Shown: positions 13,301 through 24,468 of the stretch, in pieces
Position numbering within the stretch: the stretch's first letter is position 1
Layout: each line of letters begins with the position of its first letter
NCBI RefSeq assembly: GCF_035582795.1
Contig: NC_134367.1
Span: 40,981,062 to 41,045,061, forward strand
Source of the DNA: Mycteria americana
Taxonomy: Eukaryota; Chordata; Aves; Ciconiiformes; Ciconiidae
Direction of reading: 5' to 3'
DNA: 64,000 nucleotides
The notes under the pieces: model-generated
Database searches by the model: none
What the model was told of the DNA's origin: nothing
Seen by the model: the letters and a program-made list of their open reading frames with translations, nothing else
Made by a program: the position numbers and the translations under genes

Positions 13301-16300
13301 TGCCAAGATCTACACCAGAAAATCTTACCTCTGAAGTGCGATCCTGGAAGGATTTCTGTAAAAATAGCTTTGCAAAACTGCCGGCTTGTGGTCTTTCATT
13401 GACTCCAGATCAGATTGCTTCAGGCCCGGGTTTGCAGTGGTTAGGCAAAAGGGTGCATTTTCAAATGAGTTAGTTACACCACAGCAAAACTCATCCTGGA
13501 GACCCTCAAATGAGTTTAAAATGGGTGTCCATCCATTTGGCTTAAGAAGGTGCCTTACCAACTGAAAATACATCAATAAGCCCACCCTAAAGTATTTGAC
13601 TTGGAATTCTTGTAACTGGAATTTCAGGTTAGAGTATAACTGTTTTCGAATATAATGATCTTGAGCATTGCCAACAGACAGAAGCATTTATGAAGTGGAT
13701 GGGAAGAGTCTGTAGGAAGCTGCATACCTGTAGCAGACTGCATCACTGCATAATTTTTGTTAAGAGTGCAGCCAGGAATTTCAGCAATGAAAAAACAAAT
13801 TTCTCCCATTTTGAGGGCATAAAGGCTGGGAGCTGGGATGTACTGAGGGAGACAAGTCTTAGTCCTGACCTCACCCTGAGCCAGAGCCTCTCTTGCCCCT
13901 CCAGAGAGAAGATACTGATGGGCTGCTGACAGCACCATGGCTTTTTGGGAGGCAGCACATCCCCTCTCCCAGCAGTTTTCTCCCGGGCTCCTAACTGGGA
14001 AGGAAATCCTCCAGGCTTCCACTGGGAAGGGAGGTTGAGCTGCCCTGACAAGCAGGGGGAGATCCACTTTCTGATGCCGAGAGAGTTAAAACATCATGGT
14101 AACGCTGGCGTTCACCCTAAGCTTTTCAGCAAAAGAGCTGGAGAGCAACAAAACAGCAGATCCGGGGACAGAAATAACAGTGCTAAAGTACCACTTCACA
14201 GCTTGCAGTTTCAGAAACCCCGTAGACAGCATTTAAGTTTCAATGGATGTTAAGCAGAGCCACTACAGTAAGCACACACACACAAAACTGGCCTGTGTGA
14301 GGACTTGCTTTTGCTCTTGCACAGGTAAGAGGACACAGTCACACCTCTTTGCCCCAAGGAGGTGGTGGGTAGCTACCAACGCCATGGGGTCTGGGTTATT
14401 ACCCTGATTTTGGCTGCGGGTGAGCAATGCATACACCATTTTATCCTTGTTATCCCTTCTCCCATTTCTTGGCCCTCCTCTTCACCAGCCGTGAACCTCC
14501 CTTTCTCCATCCCAGTCTCCTCCCAGATGGACAACCCTGCCCAAATTACCTCCTCCCCATCGGTTCCTATTTTGCAACATCCATACCCCAATCTGGTATT
14601 TCTGATATGGTTATGTAGGCAAGCTCAGCTTTATATGCAATTACTGATGCAGTGACCAAGGTGCTGTGGGTCTTGCAAGGCTGTGCTCCCAAAAAGTCCC
14701 CAGCGCTCCCCTCCACTTACCTGTGAATTTTGGCCATTTCTCACATAACTCCATCTCAACCACCTGCAAAACCCAGCCATCCCTTGGGGCACCATCTGTG
14801 ACTTTTGTCAGGTGCCTGCACTGGTATCTGTCCTGTCCAGGCATTTCTCACGTCGTGCCCAGCGGTGTCCCCTGTGCTGTTCACTCAGCCCATCCTCTGG
14901 CCAGGACCAAGCAGGGGTTTCCCTGCAGCCCTAGCAATCTTCGTGACACAAACACACTGGAGAACAGGCTCCAGGCCATTATATCCTTGATTACAAAGTA
15001 CTATGTTCTGGTTATTTATGTCAGGATGAGTACATGTATGAACGTTAGTCAGATGCCCACAGATACAAATACAGAAACAGCTGTGCCTCCACACACCTTG
15101 CTTAGTGCTGAGTTTCTCCAACCTGGCTCTCCATCATGCTGCTCGGTTCACCGGTGTGCACAGGGAAAATCTAACTTGAAGGTCCAATTCCTAGCTCAGT
15201 TCATACAAAATTTGTAGTAATTTCATTCTCGGCTTCATTCAGTCTGTGTAGAAAAAGGTTGCATCCCTAAATCTGGGGCCCCATAATGCAGCTAGGAATT
15301 TCTCAAAGACAGGTTCTTACAAAATTTCAGATCTCACACAAAAATAGCCATTTCATTTATTGTCCTACCCCAGTTTACGCTGTTGTAAGGCAACCTCGCC
15401 CCACCTTCTGATAGTTTGCCTTCGTTTTGCCTACCATACAGCTGGCATCAAAATCTCATGCTCTAAGCGTGAATATGAGCTGCCTGGTGACAGCAAGATT
15501 TTATTTTGCTGACAATCCTGCCACAGATTGGTGTGATTCTGACCATCTCCACTTTCTCAGCTTCTGGGTATTGCTTTTCCCAATATGACATGTTACAAAC
15601 AGCATCAGTACCTATATAAATTGCAGTCAATTAAGACTGCTGCCATAACATGACCTCTGCAGCACTGAGATCTTCAGAAGCCCAAAGCAACACCAGCATG
15701 CCAGAATACAATATAAAGTATCTGGAAACCTACAATCTTCAGTTAAACTCAGCTCTATCAGTTGGCTACCAAGGAGCCAGGAAGTCCAAGAAGATCGGCT
15801 GACTTTACAAGAGCAGGATGATCTAGCAAGTTGCAAGATCTTGCAAAATGGATTTGAAGTGAAATGCTTGAATTTCAGTGCTTTGTATATGAACTTGGAA
15901 GAGAGCGCTTCTTTGAGATAACAAGGAAGAGTATTGCAAGTTTATCATCTTTCCATAGTTTGAAATATTAACATTATCATAAATGTGCTAAGTCATATTT
16001 TCCATAAGCTAACCACCTGTCTCACAAAGCGTGCCACAGATTCTTGCCCTTCACAGCTACAATCATGCAAATATTGAAAGTGAAAAGCACTCAGACCAGT
16101 TCAGGATTTAACAAAGTCAATTTGATTTATTGCTGTCAAGGGCACAAAGATATATCATTTGCACAGTGCCATAATTGCCTAGAGGAAATGTAAAACCGTG
16201 GATGTAAAGGAACTAATCTGCCCTGCACAAAATGCAATGCCAGTTCCCCTTGTTCTTTCCAAGCAATGATATTCCATTTCTGACAAAATGGTGAAAAGTT

Positions 16301-19300
16301 CAGTGGCCAAGGAGTGGGAGTCAATCTGTCCACTAGAAATCCAGAGTATTCTGCTACACAGTGGTCCTCTGCTGAGGAGGTGGAGATATTTTCTGGCAGG
16401 AACAGACATGGACATTGCCATCTCACAGCTTAAAGCTGTCCAGCTGCTTTTAAGGAACAATTAATCATCCTCTTCCCTCTTTCCTCCTCCCAGACAGCAC
16501 TCAATGCCATTACTGATAATCAGCTAATATGAAACATGATTGATTCCCGCTTGGAGGAACCCAGATGAGTTTCTCCCACCAAATCAGTAAAATTAGTCTG
16601 TGTGTGTAAAATTCACCCTGTATGAAATGACTGACAGCCTAAAGGGATACAGCTGCAAAACATAAACATGGCAGTGCTTTTAGTGAGAGTACTTTAAATA
16701 AGATAACTATGTTATTAATGCCCCTTCCAAGAAGTCACTTATAAAACCACAATCAATTACTGTAGTGATAGTAATACTATATATAGCAATAGTACGCAAG
16801 TGATAGAGATACTGGAAACCAGCTGTTATTAACTAGAGGTAGTAAAATTCTCCTTGTTAACATACATGGCTTTTTCACTGGATCCTTTGTAGCTAGTCTC
16901 TCTACATCTGTTTGTTTGTCATAAATGACCTAACACTGAGACTATAAATTTTCCAATACTGTGTTTTCATGAGACCAAATCTCAGAGTCCCTGTGCCCCT
17001 TCCCCAGTGCCCCAGGACTGGTACCTGTCCTGGTCACACCAGCCCTGCCTTTCATGCAGCCTCAGCTGAGAAGCAAATCATGGAGTTACCCTGGCCAGAG
17101 CAGAAAATGAATGCCAAGAATATGAAGCCACATCAGTTCCCCAAGCCAATCCTAAACTAAGCGATTGGAACCCCTTACATGGGAATTACCCCAGCAGGCT
17201 TTGCCTTCCTGAATCACAGCCTGGGTTCTTTTGTTCTGTTTTGGACTAGATCGTCCCTGACTCTGCTCAAGGGCTGCCAGGTACCACCAAAGACAGGCAG
17301 TAAACAAAGAATTAAAATACAAGAACTACAAAATATATGACCACAACCACACCTGCATTTTTAAAGATTAATGTTAAGTAGCATTTAAATCCTGCCCTGT
17401 ATTAATAAGGAAGATCAATCACTGACATCTTCTAGTAAGGGACCACGTGTGCTCTGGGCGGCAGGAGTCGGGATTAGATCATATAGAAACAAGGATGGCT
17501 TGGAAAGGGGTGCAGCAAGGGAAACAGCTGGAGAAAGAAAACACAATGCCTACAGTCAATGTTACTAATTAACGTTATAATGCCAGTGTGTATCCTCATA
17601 ATGTGCGTAAGGGATGAAAAGAGGCACAGACTTAAGCCACAGAGGAAACCTTCAGCCCAACATCTCTAGACTTTTCAGCATGTAAATATACTTCCTTAAT
17701 AATGTTGATTTAATACAGGTCTTGTATGTGGTATTTATATTGTCTGAATTGCTAAGGGCTCATTTCCTATGAGGAGCACAGGAATTAAAACCGAATAACT
17801 CCCCAATGATGGGTTTTGACATGAAGCGATGGGCCTGCCTGATCTGAGGTACCTGCAGGCTCATGTTCTGCAGGGAAGATGCTTTGTTTATATTTTTCCC
17901 CATCTTCAATTATTGCAGTGGTTTTCCAAGGAAAAAAATGTTGGCCCTGCTGAGCAGTGAGCAGACTTAAACAACCAAACTCCCCCATGTGATCAGCAGT
18001 ACTCCTTGTCCTAATGGAAACCTGGTACTTGGGCCTGATAAAGTGTGATGGGGTTTGTTTAAAGACAAGTTCATTAAGGAAAGGAAGAATTTATTTTTCA
18101 GAGTATCCTTGTGGTGCAGAGAGCAGGTAGAGCTCAGAAGACATCTCCCTGGGGCTATGTTGGTGTGAAGGGCCATTTGGGGAGAGAACCACAGCAATTC
18201 AATTCCTACTGGATTAAAGATGCATATAGGCAGTGCTCAGCAGAGAATAAGGCAGAGCCCACGCAGGATGGGGAGAAATGCCGAGGCCATGAAACTTCAG
18301 GGGACCCAGAAAAGTGAAGGACAAGCAGAAAAAATGCCACTTACTTCAAGAAGCAGCAGGACCTCTCTTGTGCATGGACCAGATCAATAGGCGGTTGTGG
18401 AGGACGTGCGAATCCCCATGGTGTCTTCCAGTACCTTTGAGTGTGCATGTGGACCAGGGGGCACTTGCGAAGTGATGGTGCTGAGGAAAGCATGTGGATT
18501 GCAATTGCTTATGGTCCATGCTCCAGGCGTGCAGAAAGGTAGAGAAAGCCTCTTTGCTTTATCCTCCGGTCAAAGCGTCAGACATAATCAGGGTGCAAAC
18601 TAATGAAATCAAGATCTGGCTTGACAGAGGAGACTCCCGTTAACAATTTGTGAAGAAGGTTTGAGTGGAAGTTTTGGCTTTAGGCCCAAACAACCAACTT
18701 GGCATTTCCAGTGCAGTAATGACCTGAAGACTGATGGATGAATTTCCATCTGGCTTGTCCAGTCTATTCTTAATAAGCAGGACTGATAGTTTCTTCAAGG
18801 CTATTGATACTTGAAAGCAGTTTCTGAAGAGCGGAGTGTAGTTCAGGGGGTGTGGGAGGGCTTCTGCTGTCCCTTGGGTAGAATTTAAAACTCACATTTT
18901 AGACCCAGAGTCTACAACAATACAGATCTGCTTTCCTAGGGCCTATCTGCAAAGAACAGGGTTTTTTTCTGAAGTTTCTATTTTTGATTGTTCCTCATTC
19001 AGCTCATTCAGAAGACGGCACTCCAATTTCTGAATAAGAGCATATGTACACAGAGCTAAGCAGCTGACTAGCTTTAAATTCATAATTCCTCATTCAAATT
19101 CTTAATTCCTCATTAGCTTGCATGTGAAAACTCTCTCTCAGAGCCTAATCCAAGTCCCACTGGTGTCAGTGAGAATGGGTTTTACCTCTCAAATTTAGCC
19201 ATCTAAAAATCAGGCATGTATTCTAAATGCAACTGTGGAGGAGCCACTTGTAGTCAAAATAGAGAAAGATCAGCATTTCCAGGATGTGATTCACGCCATC

Positions 19301-20146
19301 TGCCTTAAAGGCTTGCCTTGAGAGGGGACAAGTGTTTCTGGCAGCCACTATCTCATTCTCCTGCCTGTCAAGGGAGCCTGTGCAACTAGCCTAGAGGACT
19401 CCTTACTCTTCAATAAGTGAAGCCAGGGGAAGGAATCTTTCTGTTTACTTTAATGGAAAAGGATTCAGGCTTTCAGTTTTCTACATCCTTTATGCCAAGA
19501 TAAATTACAAATGAGTAAGCAAGGCCCCAGAGGGTATGCCAAGTTGCATCTCGCAGACTGCTCACTCTGGCTTCAGTCAACATTTGGATGTATGGAAAAG
19601 ACATATGAACTCCTGAAACAAAATTAAACCTTTTTTTTTTTTAAATTATTATTTGTACCTTGCATCATACTGGACTGCCTGACAGAGAGCACAATCTGAT
19701 AGAACTCTCAAAGCAAAGGCAAAAGCTTTTTGTCTGTCTCCTCTAAAGACACACGCAGTGGGATATGTGAAATGTCAGGCATAATTAGACAAAACTATAT
19801 AAGCTCCTAGCAACACTAATGTGCTGTGTAAAACTAAGCGTTTGCCATAAAGCTTTAAACATTGTTTGAAAGCTGCATGTTAAAGGTAATCTGAGTGATT
19901 TTTAAGTACTGTTTCCAAGATATTAATACAGACATGGATATGAAAAAGCAGAATAGAAAACTATGAAATGCTGGCATGCCTTCGCTGAGATAGGCTGCTC
20001 TGTTTCTTTTTTCCAAAGGTGATATATAGAAGTAATTGATCCCTCTCATACAGCAATTAAAATGAAAAGGCAGATTTCCTCAGCTTTTCATCTGCTGGAG
20101 CCTATTTAACAAGCAGGAAAAGGACTAGCTCCTAGTATCAATAATT
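10310..20146. other. Non-coding interval upstream of HTR1E
   Basis: I see no gene. It probably forms part of the 5' intron or 5' flank of HTR1E. It contains a 20-bp tandem duplication at 19077-19116 (aattcataattcctcattca and a near copy) and short CA and A/T runs. Frames of 147 codons (minus strand, 13624-14067) and 183 codons (14666-15217) show no domain, and other long frames overlap them on the opposite strand. Confidence 0.5.
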
Positions 20147-20230
20147 CACAGAGATCATAGAAATGTGCGTTGGAAGGGACCTCTGGAGGTCCCTTAGTCC
20201 AACCTCCCACTTTAAGTGAGATCTCCAAAA
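20147..20230 (-). mobile_element. CR1 retroposon 3' end fragment
   Basis: Antisense CR1 tail: 'gatcatagaaatg', 'gttggaagggacctctggagg', 'tagtccaacctcc'. It sits about 240 bp upstream of the splice acceptor of the HTR1E coding exon, so it would be removed with the intron. Confidence 0.85.
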
Positions 20231-20475
20231 TCAAAGGAAAAATAACCAGTTCACGTCAGCAAGAAATCTGGCCCAAAGTGCCCTTTAGAGAAGAAAAAGA
20301 CATGAACTATGAATGCAGAGAAAAGGGGGAAGAAAAGGCCTGAGAGGAGAAGAGAAGGAAAAACAGACCAAAATTTTTATTTGAGGTGGTAGTATTAGAA
20401 GCATAGGGCTGTTTGCCAAAAGGTGGGATTTTTCTAGGTTCACTAACAGATGTGTTTTTATCTTCTAGGAAAACA

Positions 20476-20517
20476 ATGAACGGGAGGAAACCTGGAAGCT
20501 TTTTGCTGCTCTGTTGA
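20476..20517 (+). promoter_or_regulatory. Upstream ORF 1 of HTR1E (13 codons)
   Basis: An ATG in the context 'aaaacaatga' (A at -3) opens a 13-codon frame ending in TGA at 20515-20517, 129 bases before the receptor start. The -3 purine makes initiation plausible, so it could reduce translation of the receptor. It exists only if transcription starts upstream of it. Confidence 0.45.
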
Positions 20518-20519
20518 AT

Positions 20520-20534
20520 ATGGGATTATTTTAA
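20520..20534 (+). promoter_or_regulatory. Upstream ORF 2 of HTR1E (4 codons)
   Basis: ATG GGA TTA TTT TAA. It begins two bases after uORF 1 ends. A minimal uORF of this type can cause stalling or reinitiation, but no function is shown. Confidence 0.35.
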
Positions 20535-20570
20535 AAAATTGCGCCTGGAGCATCTCTGTCCCTCTTTCAA

Positions 20571-20585
20571 ATGGGTGACTTCTGA
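20571..20585 (+). promoter_or_regulatory. Upstream ORF 3 of HTR1E (4 codons)
   Basis: ATG GGT GAC TTC TGA, starting 76 bases before the receptor start codon. It is the last of three upstream ATGs in the leader. All three terminate before the receptor ATG, so reinitiation is possible in principle. Confidence 0.35.
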
Positions 20586-20646
20586 ACCTGGAACTATTCA
20601 TTACCAGAAGCAGCAACTTCTTTCACTGTGCATCCTGGAGGGGAAA

Positions 20647-21741
20647 ATGAATTTCACAAATTGCACCACTGAAGCCAATGTGGCTGCGAAGCCAAAAACA
20701 GTAACTGAAAAGATGCTCGTTACCCTGACCTTGGCCACAATCACAACCTTGACTATGCTGCTGAATTCTGCTGTAATTGCGGCAATCTCGACAACCAAGA
20801 AGCTCCACCAGCCAGCAAATTATTTAATATGTTCACTAGCTGTGACAGATCTCCTTGTTGCTGTTCTCGTCATGCCCTTGAGCATCACTTACATAATGAT
20901 AGATAAATGGACTTTGGGATACTTCATCTGTGAGATCTGGCTTAGCGTCGACATGACCTGTTGCACGTGTTCAATCCTTCATCTGTGTGTCATTGCTCTG
21001 GACAGGTACTGGGCAATCACAGACGCTATCGAATACGCCAGGAAAAGAACAGCAAAAAGGGCTGGGCTGATGATAGTCACCGTGTGGACTATCTCCATTT
21101 TCATATCAATGCCCCCTTTGTTTTGGAGGAATCACCACAGTGTCAATATTCCCAGTGAGTGTCGCATTCAGCACGATCATGTCATCTACACTATTTATTC
21201 CACATTCGGGGCATTTTACATCCCCTTGACTTTAATCCTGATCCTATACTATAGAATTTACCACGCTGCAAAGAGCCTTTACCAAAAGCGGGGTTCGAGC
21301 CGCCACCTCAGCAACAGGAGCACTGACAGCCAAAACTCCTTTGCTAGCTGCAAGCTCACACAGACGTTCTGCGTCTCGGACTTCTCCACATCCGACCCGA
21401 CCACAGAGTTCGATAAAATCAACGTGTCCGTGAGGATCCCTCCTTTTGAGAATGACCTGGACCTGGCTGGCGACCGGCAGCAGATCTCCACGACGCGAGA
21501 ACGAAAGGCTGCTCGCATTCTGGGGCTGATTTTAGGTGCTTTCATTTTGTCCTGGTTGCCCTTTTTCATCAAGGAGCTGCTTGTGGGCCTCCACGTTTGC
21601 ACTGTCTCTCCAGAAGTAGCGGACTTCTTGACCTGGCTGGGATACGTCAACTCCCTTATCAACCCTTTGCTGTACACTAGCTTTAACGAAGATTTCAAGC
21701 TGGCCTTTAGAAAGCTCATCAGGTGTCGAGAACATACTTAA
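20647..21741 (+). CDS. HTR1E: 5-hydroxytryptamine receptor 1E
   Basis: A class A G-protein-coupled receptor for serotonin. The 5-HT1E subtype couples to Gi/o and lowers cAMP at the plasma membrane of neurons. The single coding exon gives 364 aa; human 5-HT1E has 365, and the one-residue difference lies in extracellular loop 2 (about 161-173). Visible landmarks are N-glycosylation sequons at Asn2 and Asn5, seven hydrophobic segments, Asn40 (1.50), Asp68 (2.50), the amine-binding Asp102 (3.32), DRY at 119-121, Trp147 (4.50), the Cys95-Cys172 bridge, Pro193 (5.50), SWLPFF at 302-307 (Ser replaces the usual Cys of CWxP) and NPLLY at 339-343. Cys360 near the CREHT tail is a possible lipidation site. 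The long third intracellular loop (about 205-285) and the tail match remembered human 5-HT1E closely, which separates it from 5-HT1F. The start is the first ATG in frame (A at -3); the frame is open 36 codons further, but only to a TTG. No frameshift or stop is seen. Confidence 0.97.
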   Translation: MNFTNCTTEANVAAKPKTVTEKMLVTLTLATITTLTMLLNSAVIAAISTTKKLHQPANYLICSLAVTDLLVAVLVMPLSITYIMIDKWTLGYFICEIWLSVDMTCCTCSILHLCVIALDRYWAITDAIEYARKRTAKRAGLMIVTVWTISIFISMPPLFWRNHHSVNIPSECRIQHDHVIYTIYSTFGAFYIPLTLILILYYRIYHAAKSLYQKRGSSRHLSNRSTDSQNSFASCKLTQTFCVSDFSTSDPTTEFDKINVSVRIPPFENDLDLAGDRQQISTTRERKAARILGLILGAFILSWLPFFIKELLVGLHVCTVSPEVADFLTWLGYVNSLINPLLYTSFNEDFKLAFRKLIRCREHT

Positions 21742-21927
21742 AAGTACTGGGAGATGATGATGATGACGTGACACCTGGCCTTAAGAACGAGCAAAATAAT
21801 TTGACTCTGTCACCATTTCCCTTGATAAAGGGGATTTTTGTGTTTGCCTATTTGCTTGACTTATCTTTAGCCTGTAATTCATTCTGCCGTTTTTTACCTC
21901 TAGTGTTATCCATGTTAAAGAGTTTGA

Positions 21928-21933
21928 AATAAA
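21928..21933 (+). terminator. Proximal poly(A) signal of HTR1E
   Basis: AATAAA about 187 bases after the stop codon, followed within 30 bases by a T-rich stretch (caggttttttag). It is the first good candidate for cleavage of the HTR1E transcript and would give a short 3' UTR. Confidence 0.55.
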
Positions 21934-22138
21934 TTTATTCTACAAAGGGACAGGTTTTTTAGCAATGAAACAGCAAAAAAAAGAAACTATTAGATACTCA
22001 TGTTTAAGACATTTTGTGTAATCAATGATTTGAGAAGCAAACAACGATATTCACTTTTATACTTTTTTCATTTAATAATCAAATGTCTAAATTATCGTGC
22101 ACTGTAGTAATATAAAGGCTTATAAACTGAACCCCATA

Positions 22139-22162
22139 AATAAATATTCAAAAATTAATAAA
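22139..22162 (+). terminator. Distal poly(A) signals of HTR1E
   Basis: Two AATAAA hexamers at 22139-22144 and 22157-22162 lie in an AT-rich 3' flank about 400 bases after the stop codon. They are alternative 3' ends to the one at 21928. Which is used cannot be told from sequence. Confidence 0.45.
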
Positions 22163-24373
22163 CACTTCATGGTCATGACAGCTGAACAGCAAATCTTTAC
22201 TGTGGCATTCTGAGAAAACTGTAACAGTCATTTAGAAAGAAAATAACCACTGTTTCCAGCTTGGGCTAAGGCAGAATAAACCATTCCTTTCTTCAGGAAT
22301 ACACTCCCAGAACAGAAAGCAAAGTTCAGTTCATTCCATCTAAAAATGGATCCCATTTTGTACTCCAAAGTAATTATTTAAGTGGCTCTTTTTGTGTAAG
22401 ATTCCTGATTTATGTTCAAAGTATTGGGCAGACACTTATGCAGCTTGTTTGGCAATTGAGAGGATGCAGCTAGCAAGTGTCACACTTGTAAGACCAGCTG
22501 CATATCCAACTCGTCATGTTTTTAATACCACTAACCATACTTTTTCAGGGCTCAGGCCTTGTGCCTTGGTCGATTCTGGGGTGGCATTATTCACTTTTGC
22601 CACATTTCACCTGGACCTTGCGGTGCACAACCCCATGGATCGATTGACCTTACTCCGCTGACTTAAACAACTGGATATCTTCTCAGCAGGCCAGCAATAT
22701 ACAGAAATTCAGAAACATCATCTAAAATAAAATTATTTTCTGTTTGAACAGTAGCAAAAAAAATTAGGGAAAATAATTTTTTTTAAATAGCAATCTGCAC
22801 GTCTGCCTTACCATCGTCTTACAATTCGCAATGGCATTCTTGTCAGCTTAACCTATGATCGGGTCCTCTAGCAGGATTTCTTGTTCTGGGATCCCTTCAT
22901 GCAGTTACTTCCCCTGTCTTGAGAAACAGACAGAGAGCCCTTCGTATCCTGTCTTCTATGTTTATGAAAGTTAAAATGTCCTGGTTCAGATATTGTGGAA
23001 ATCAGGCTGCAAAGGGGCAAAATCAAAGCTGAGAATCTGGTATTGTCCATTAGCAGCTCCTAAGCACTGTTTAAATATTGATTACTTACCTTGCACCATA
23101 ATTTTCTTCCCTGTCCATCTTTCTGAACAAATTCTTTTTGAATTATACCAATATACCATATAGAAAATATCACATACATCAACCTGACATGCAATAACAG
23201 TGAACTATAGCATGGCAGCTCCAAATCCATCAAAACAAATATTAGAGGTAGCAAAAGTGTTGTAACAGCACTGGAAGCCATCTCTGAAAAATGTTTTGAA
23301 AATTTACAAGATGACAATCATTCGTCTTATCAAGAGTCAAGGAACTGTAAGTAACATGTGAGTAATAAACTCCAGATGGAGCTGAGAAATGACATCCTTA
23401 TTTCTGAGAGAAAGCGTTCGGTTGGAAATATGCAGTGCTGCAAGCTGAGTGTAAATCAAGTCTGAAGGTGACAAAAGTGTGACCTACTGCTTACCCACAT
23501 GCAGTGGCATTCTGCTTTAAGGACTCCAAGTTTTCCATGCCTGAGTTTAGGATGTTTATCTCCAGCTGCCCTTCTGAAGCTATTGTCACAGCTGCCTCCT
23601 CCAGCTGCCTTCGGGTTCCCTACTAGCTAGCGTTAATATCTAAAAAGAGGGGAAAAAATAATCTCAGCCACTGAAAATGTCTTCTAGTGAGGAAGCACAG
23701 AGATCCATTATGGTTTTTCCTTTTTGCAGCTTGTTGGAGGTGGAAACTGTTGATTGAAGCTGGGGAAGAGTGTCATGACCCTGTCTATCTATAAAACTTC
23801 CAAAGCAGCTCTCCAGAGTACATACGCTATTAGGAAAAAAAAAATAGCCGGGAATTAAAATAAAAAGCAGTATTTGTAAGAACTGCGGCAGAATAATTTT
23901 ATTTTTTCTTTCAGCAAGCTCAATAGAAATGATTAATAAAGAACACGGATTGTGCATAATTTCCCCAAACAAGCTCACTGCTGCAGGGAAGACAGGGCAC
24001 ACAGGCAGTGGTTGCTAGAAAGAGAGTAGGTTTTGGTGTCCCTTGGGCAGTTTGCTGCTCTGCTACAAGGGTGCCCAGCTACAGGAATGATCAGAGAGGG
24101 AAAAGTAAATGTGCAAGATTGCCCCAGCAGACAGTTTGAGTCACCCCGAGGCACTCGGCTAAGATGAGGCACAAGCTGCGCCCCAGGCAGCTTCTTTGGG
24201 GCTGTCTCTGGGGCTCGGGTTCAGCCGCGGGGTGGGCTGCACGGGGGTCTTTGCGAGGAGGAGGGAAGAGGTGGGAGCGACAATGGTGGCGAAAGGTGTT
24301 TCAGAGGGGAAAACCAAAAAAAGGAGATAGGCCGACAGCTCTGGCTGCTGCTCCTAGGGGCACATCGGCACTC
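22163..24373. other. Non-coding flank downstream of HTR1E
   Basis: No gene seen. The first part is AT-rich and may still belong to long 3' UTR forms of HTR1E. The end (24160-24310) is moderately GC-rich. Open frames here are short and unrecognised. Confidence 0.5.
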
Positions 24374-24468
24374 GGAATAATTTAGGTTGGAAGGGATCTC
24401 TGGAGGCCAACTAGTCCAACCCCCACTAACAGCAACCCTCAAAGTGGGGCCAACCCCACAGCTAGACG
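24374..24468 (-). mobile_element. CR1 retroposon 3' end fragment
   Basis: Antisense CR1 tail: 'taatttaggttggaaggga', 'ctctggaggccaactagtcc', then 'ctcaaagtggggccaa'. About 95 bp of a 5'-truncated copy with no coding part. Confidence 0.85.

Larger units (their letters stand above)
20469..20646 (+). other. HTR1E 5' untranslated part of the coding exon
   Basis: A convincing 3' splice site, a T-rich tract ending in 'tttttatcttctag' at 20468, precedes this stretch. It implies at least one upstream non-coding exon, as is known for mammalian HTR1E. That exon is not identified here. The leader between acceptor and start codon holds three short upstream ORFs (20476-20517, 20520-20534, 20571-20585). 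Transcription starting inside this exon cannot be excluded from sequence. Confidence 0.6.

Noticed and set aside
14666-15217. A 183-codon plus-strand frame
   Set aside because: No recognisable domain, low-complexity start and overlapping frames on both strands; consistent with chance in GC-moderate DNA.
20539-20646. N-terminal extension of HTR1E by 36 codons
   Set aside because: The frame is open but begins at TTG. The first ATG at 20647 gives the family-typical N-terminus with its two glycosylation sequons.
21279-21719. A 146-codon minus-strand frame
   Set aside because: It lies entirely opposite the HTR1E coding exon and has no domain; the plus-strand receptor explains the conservation.
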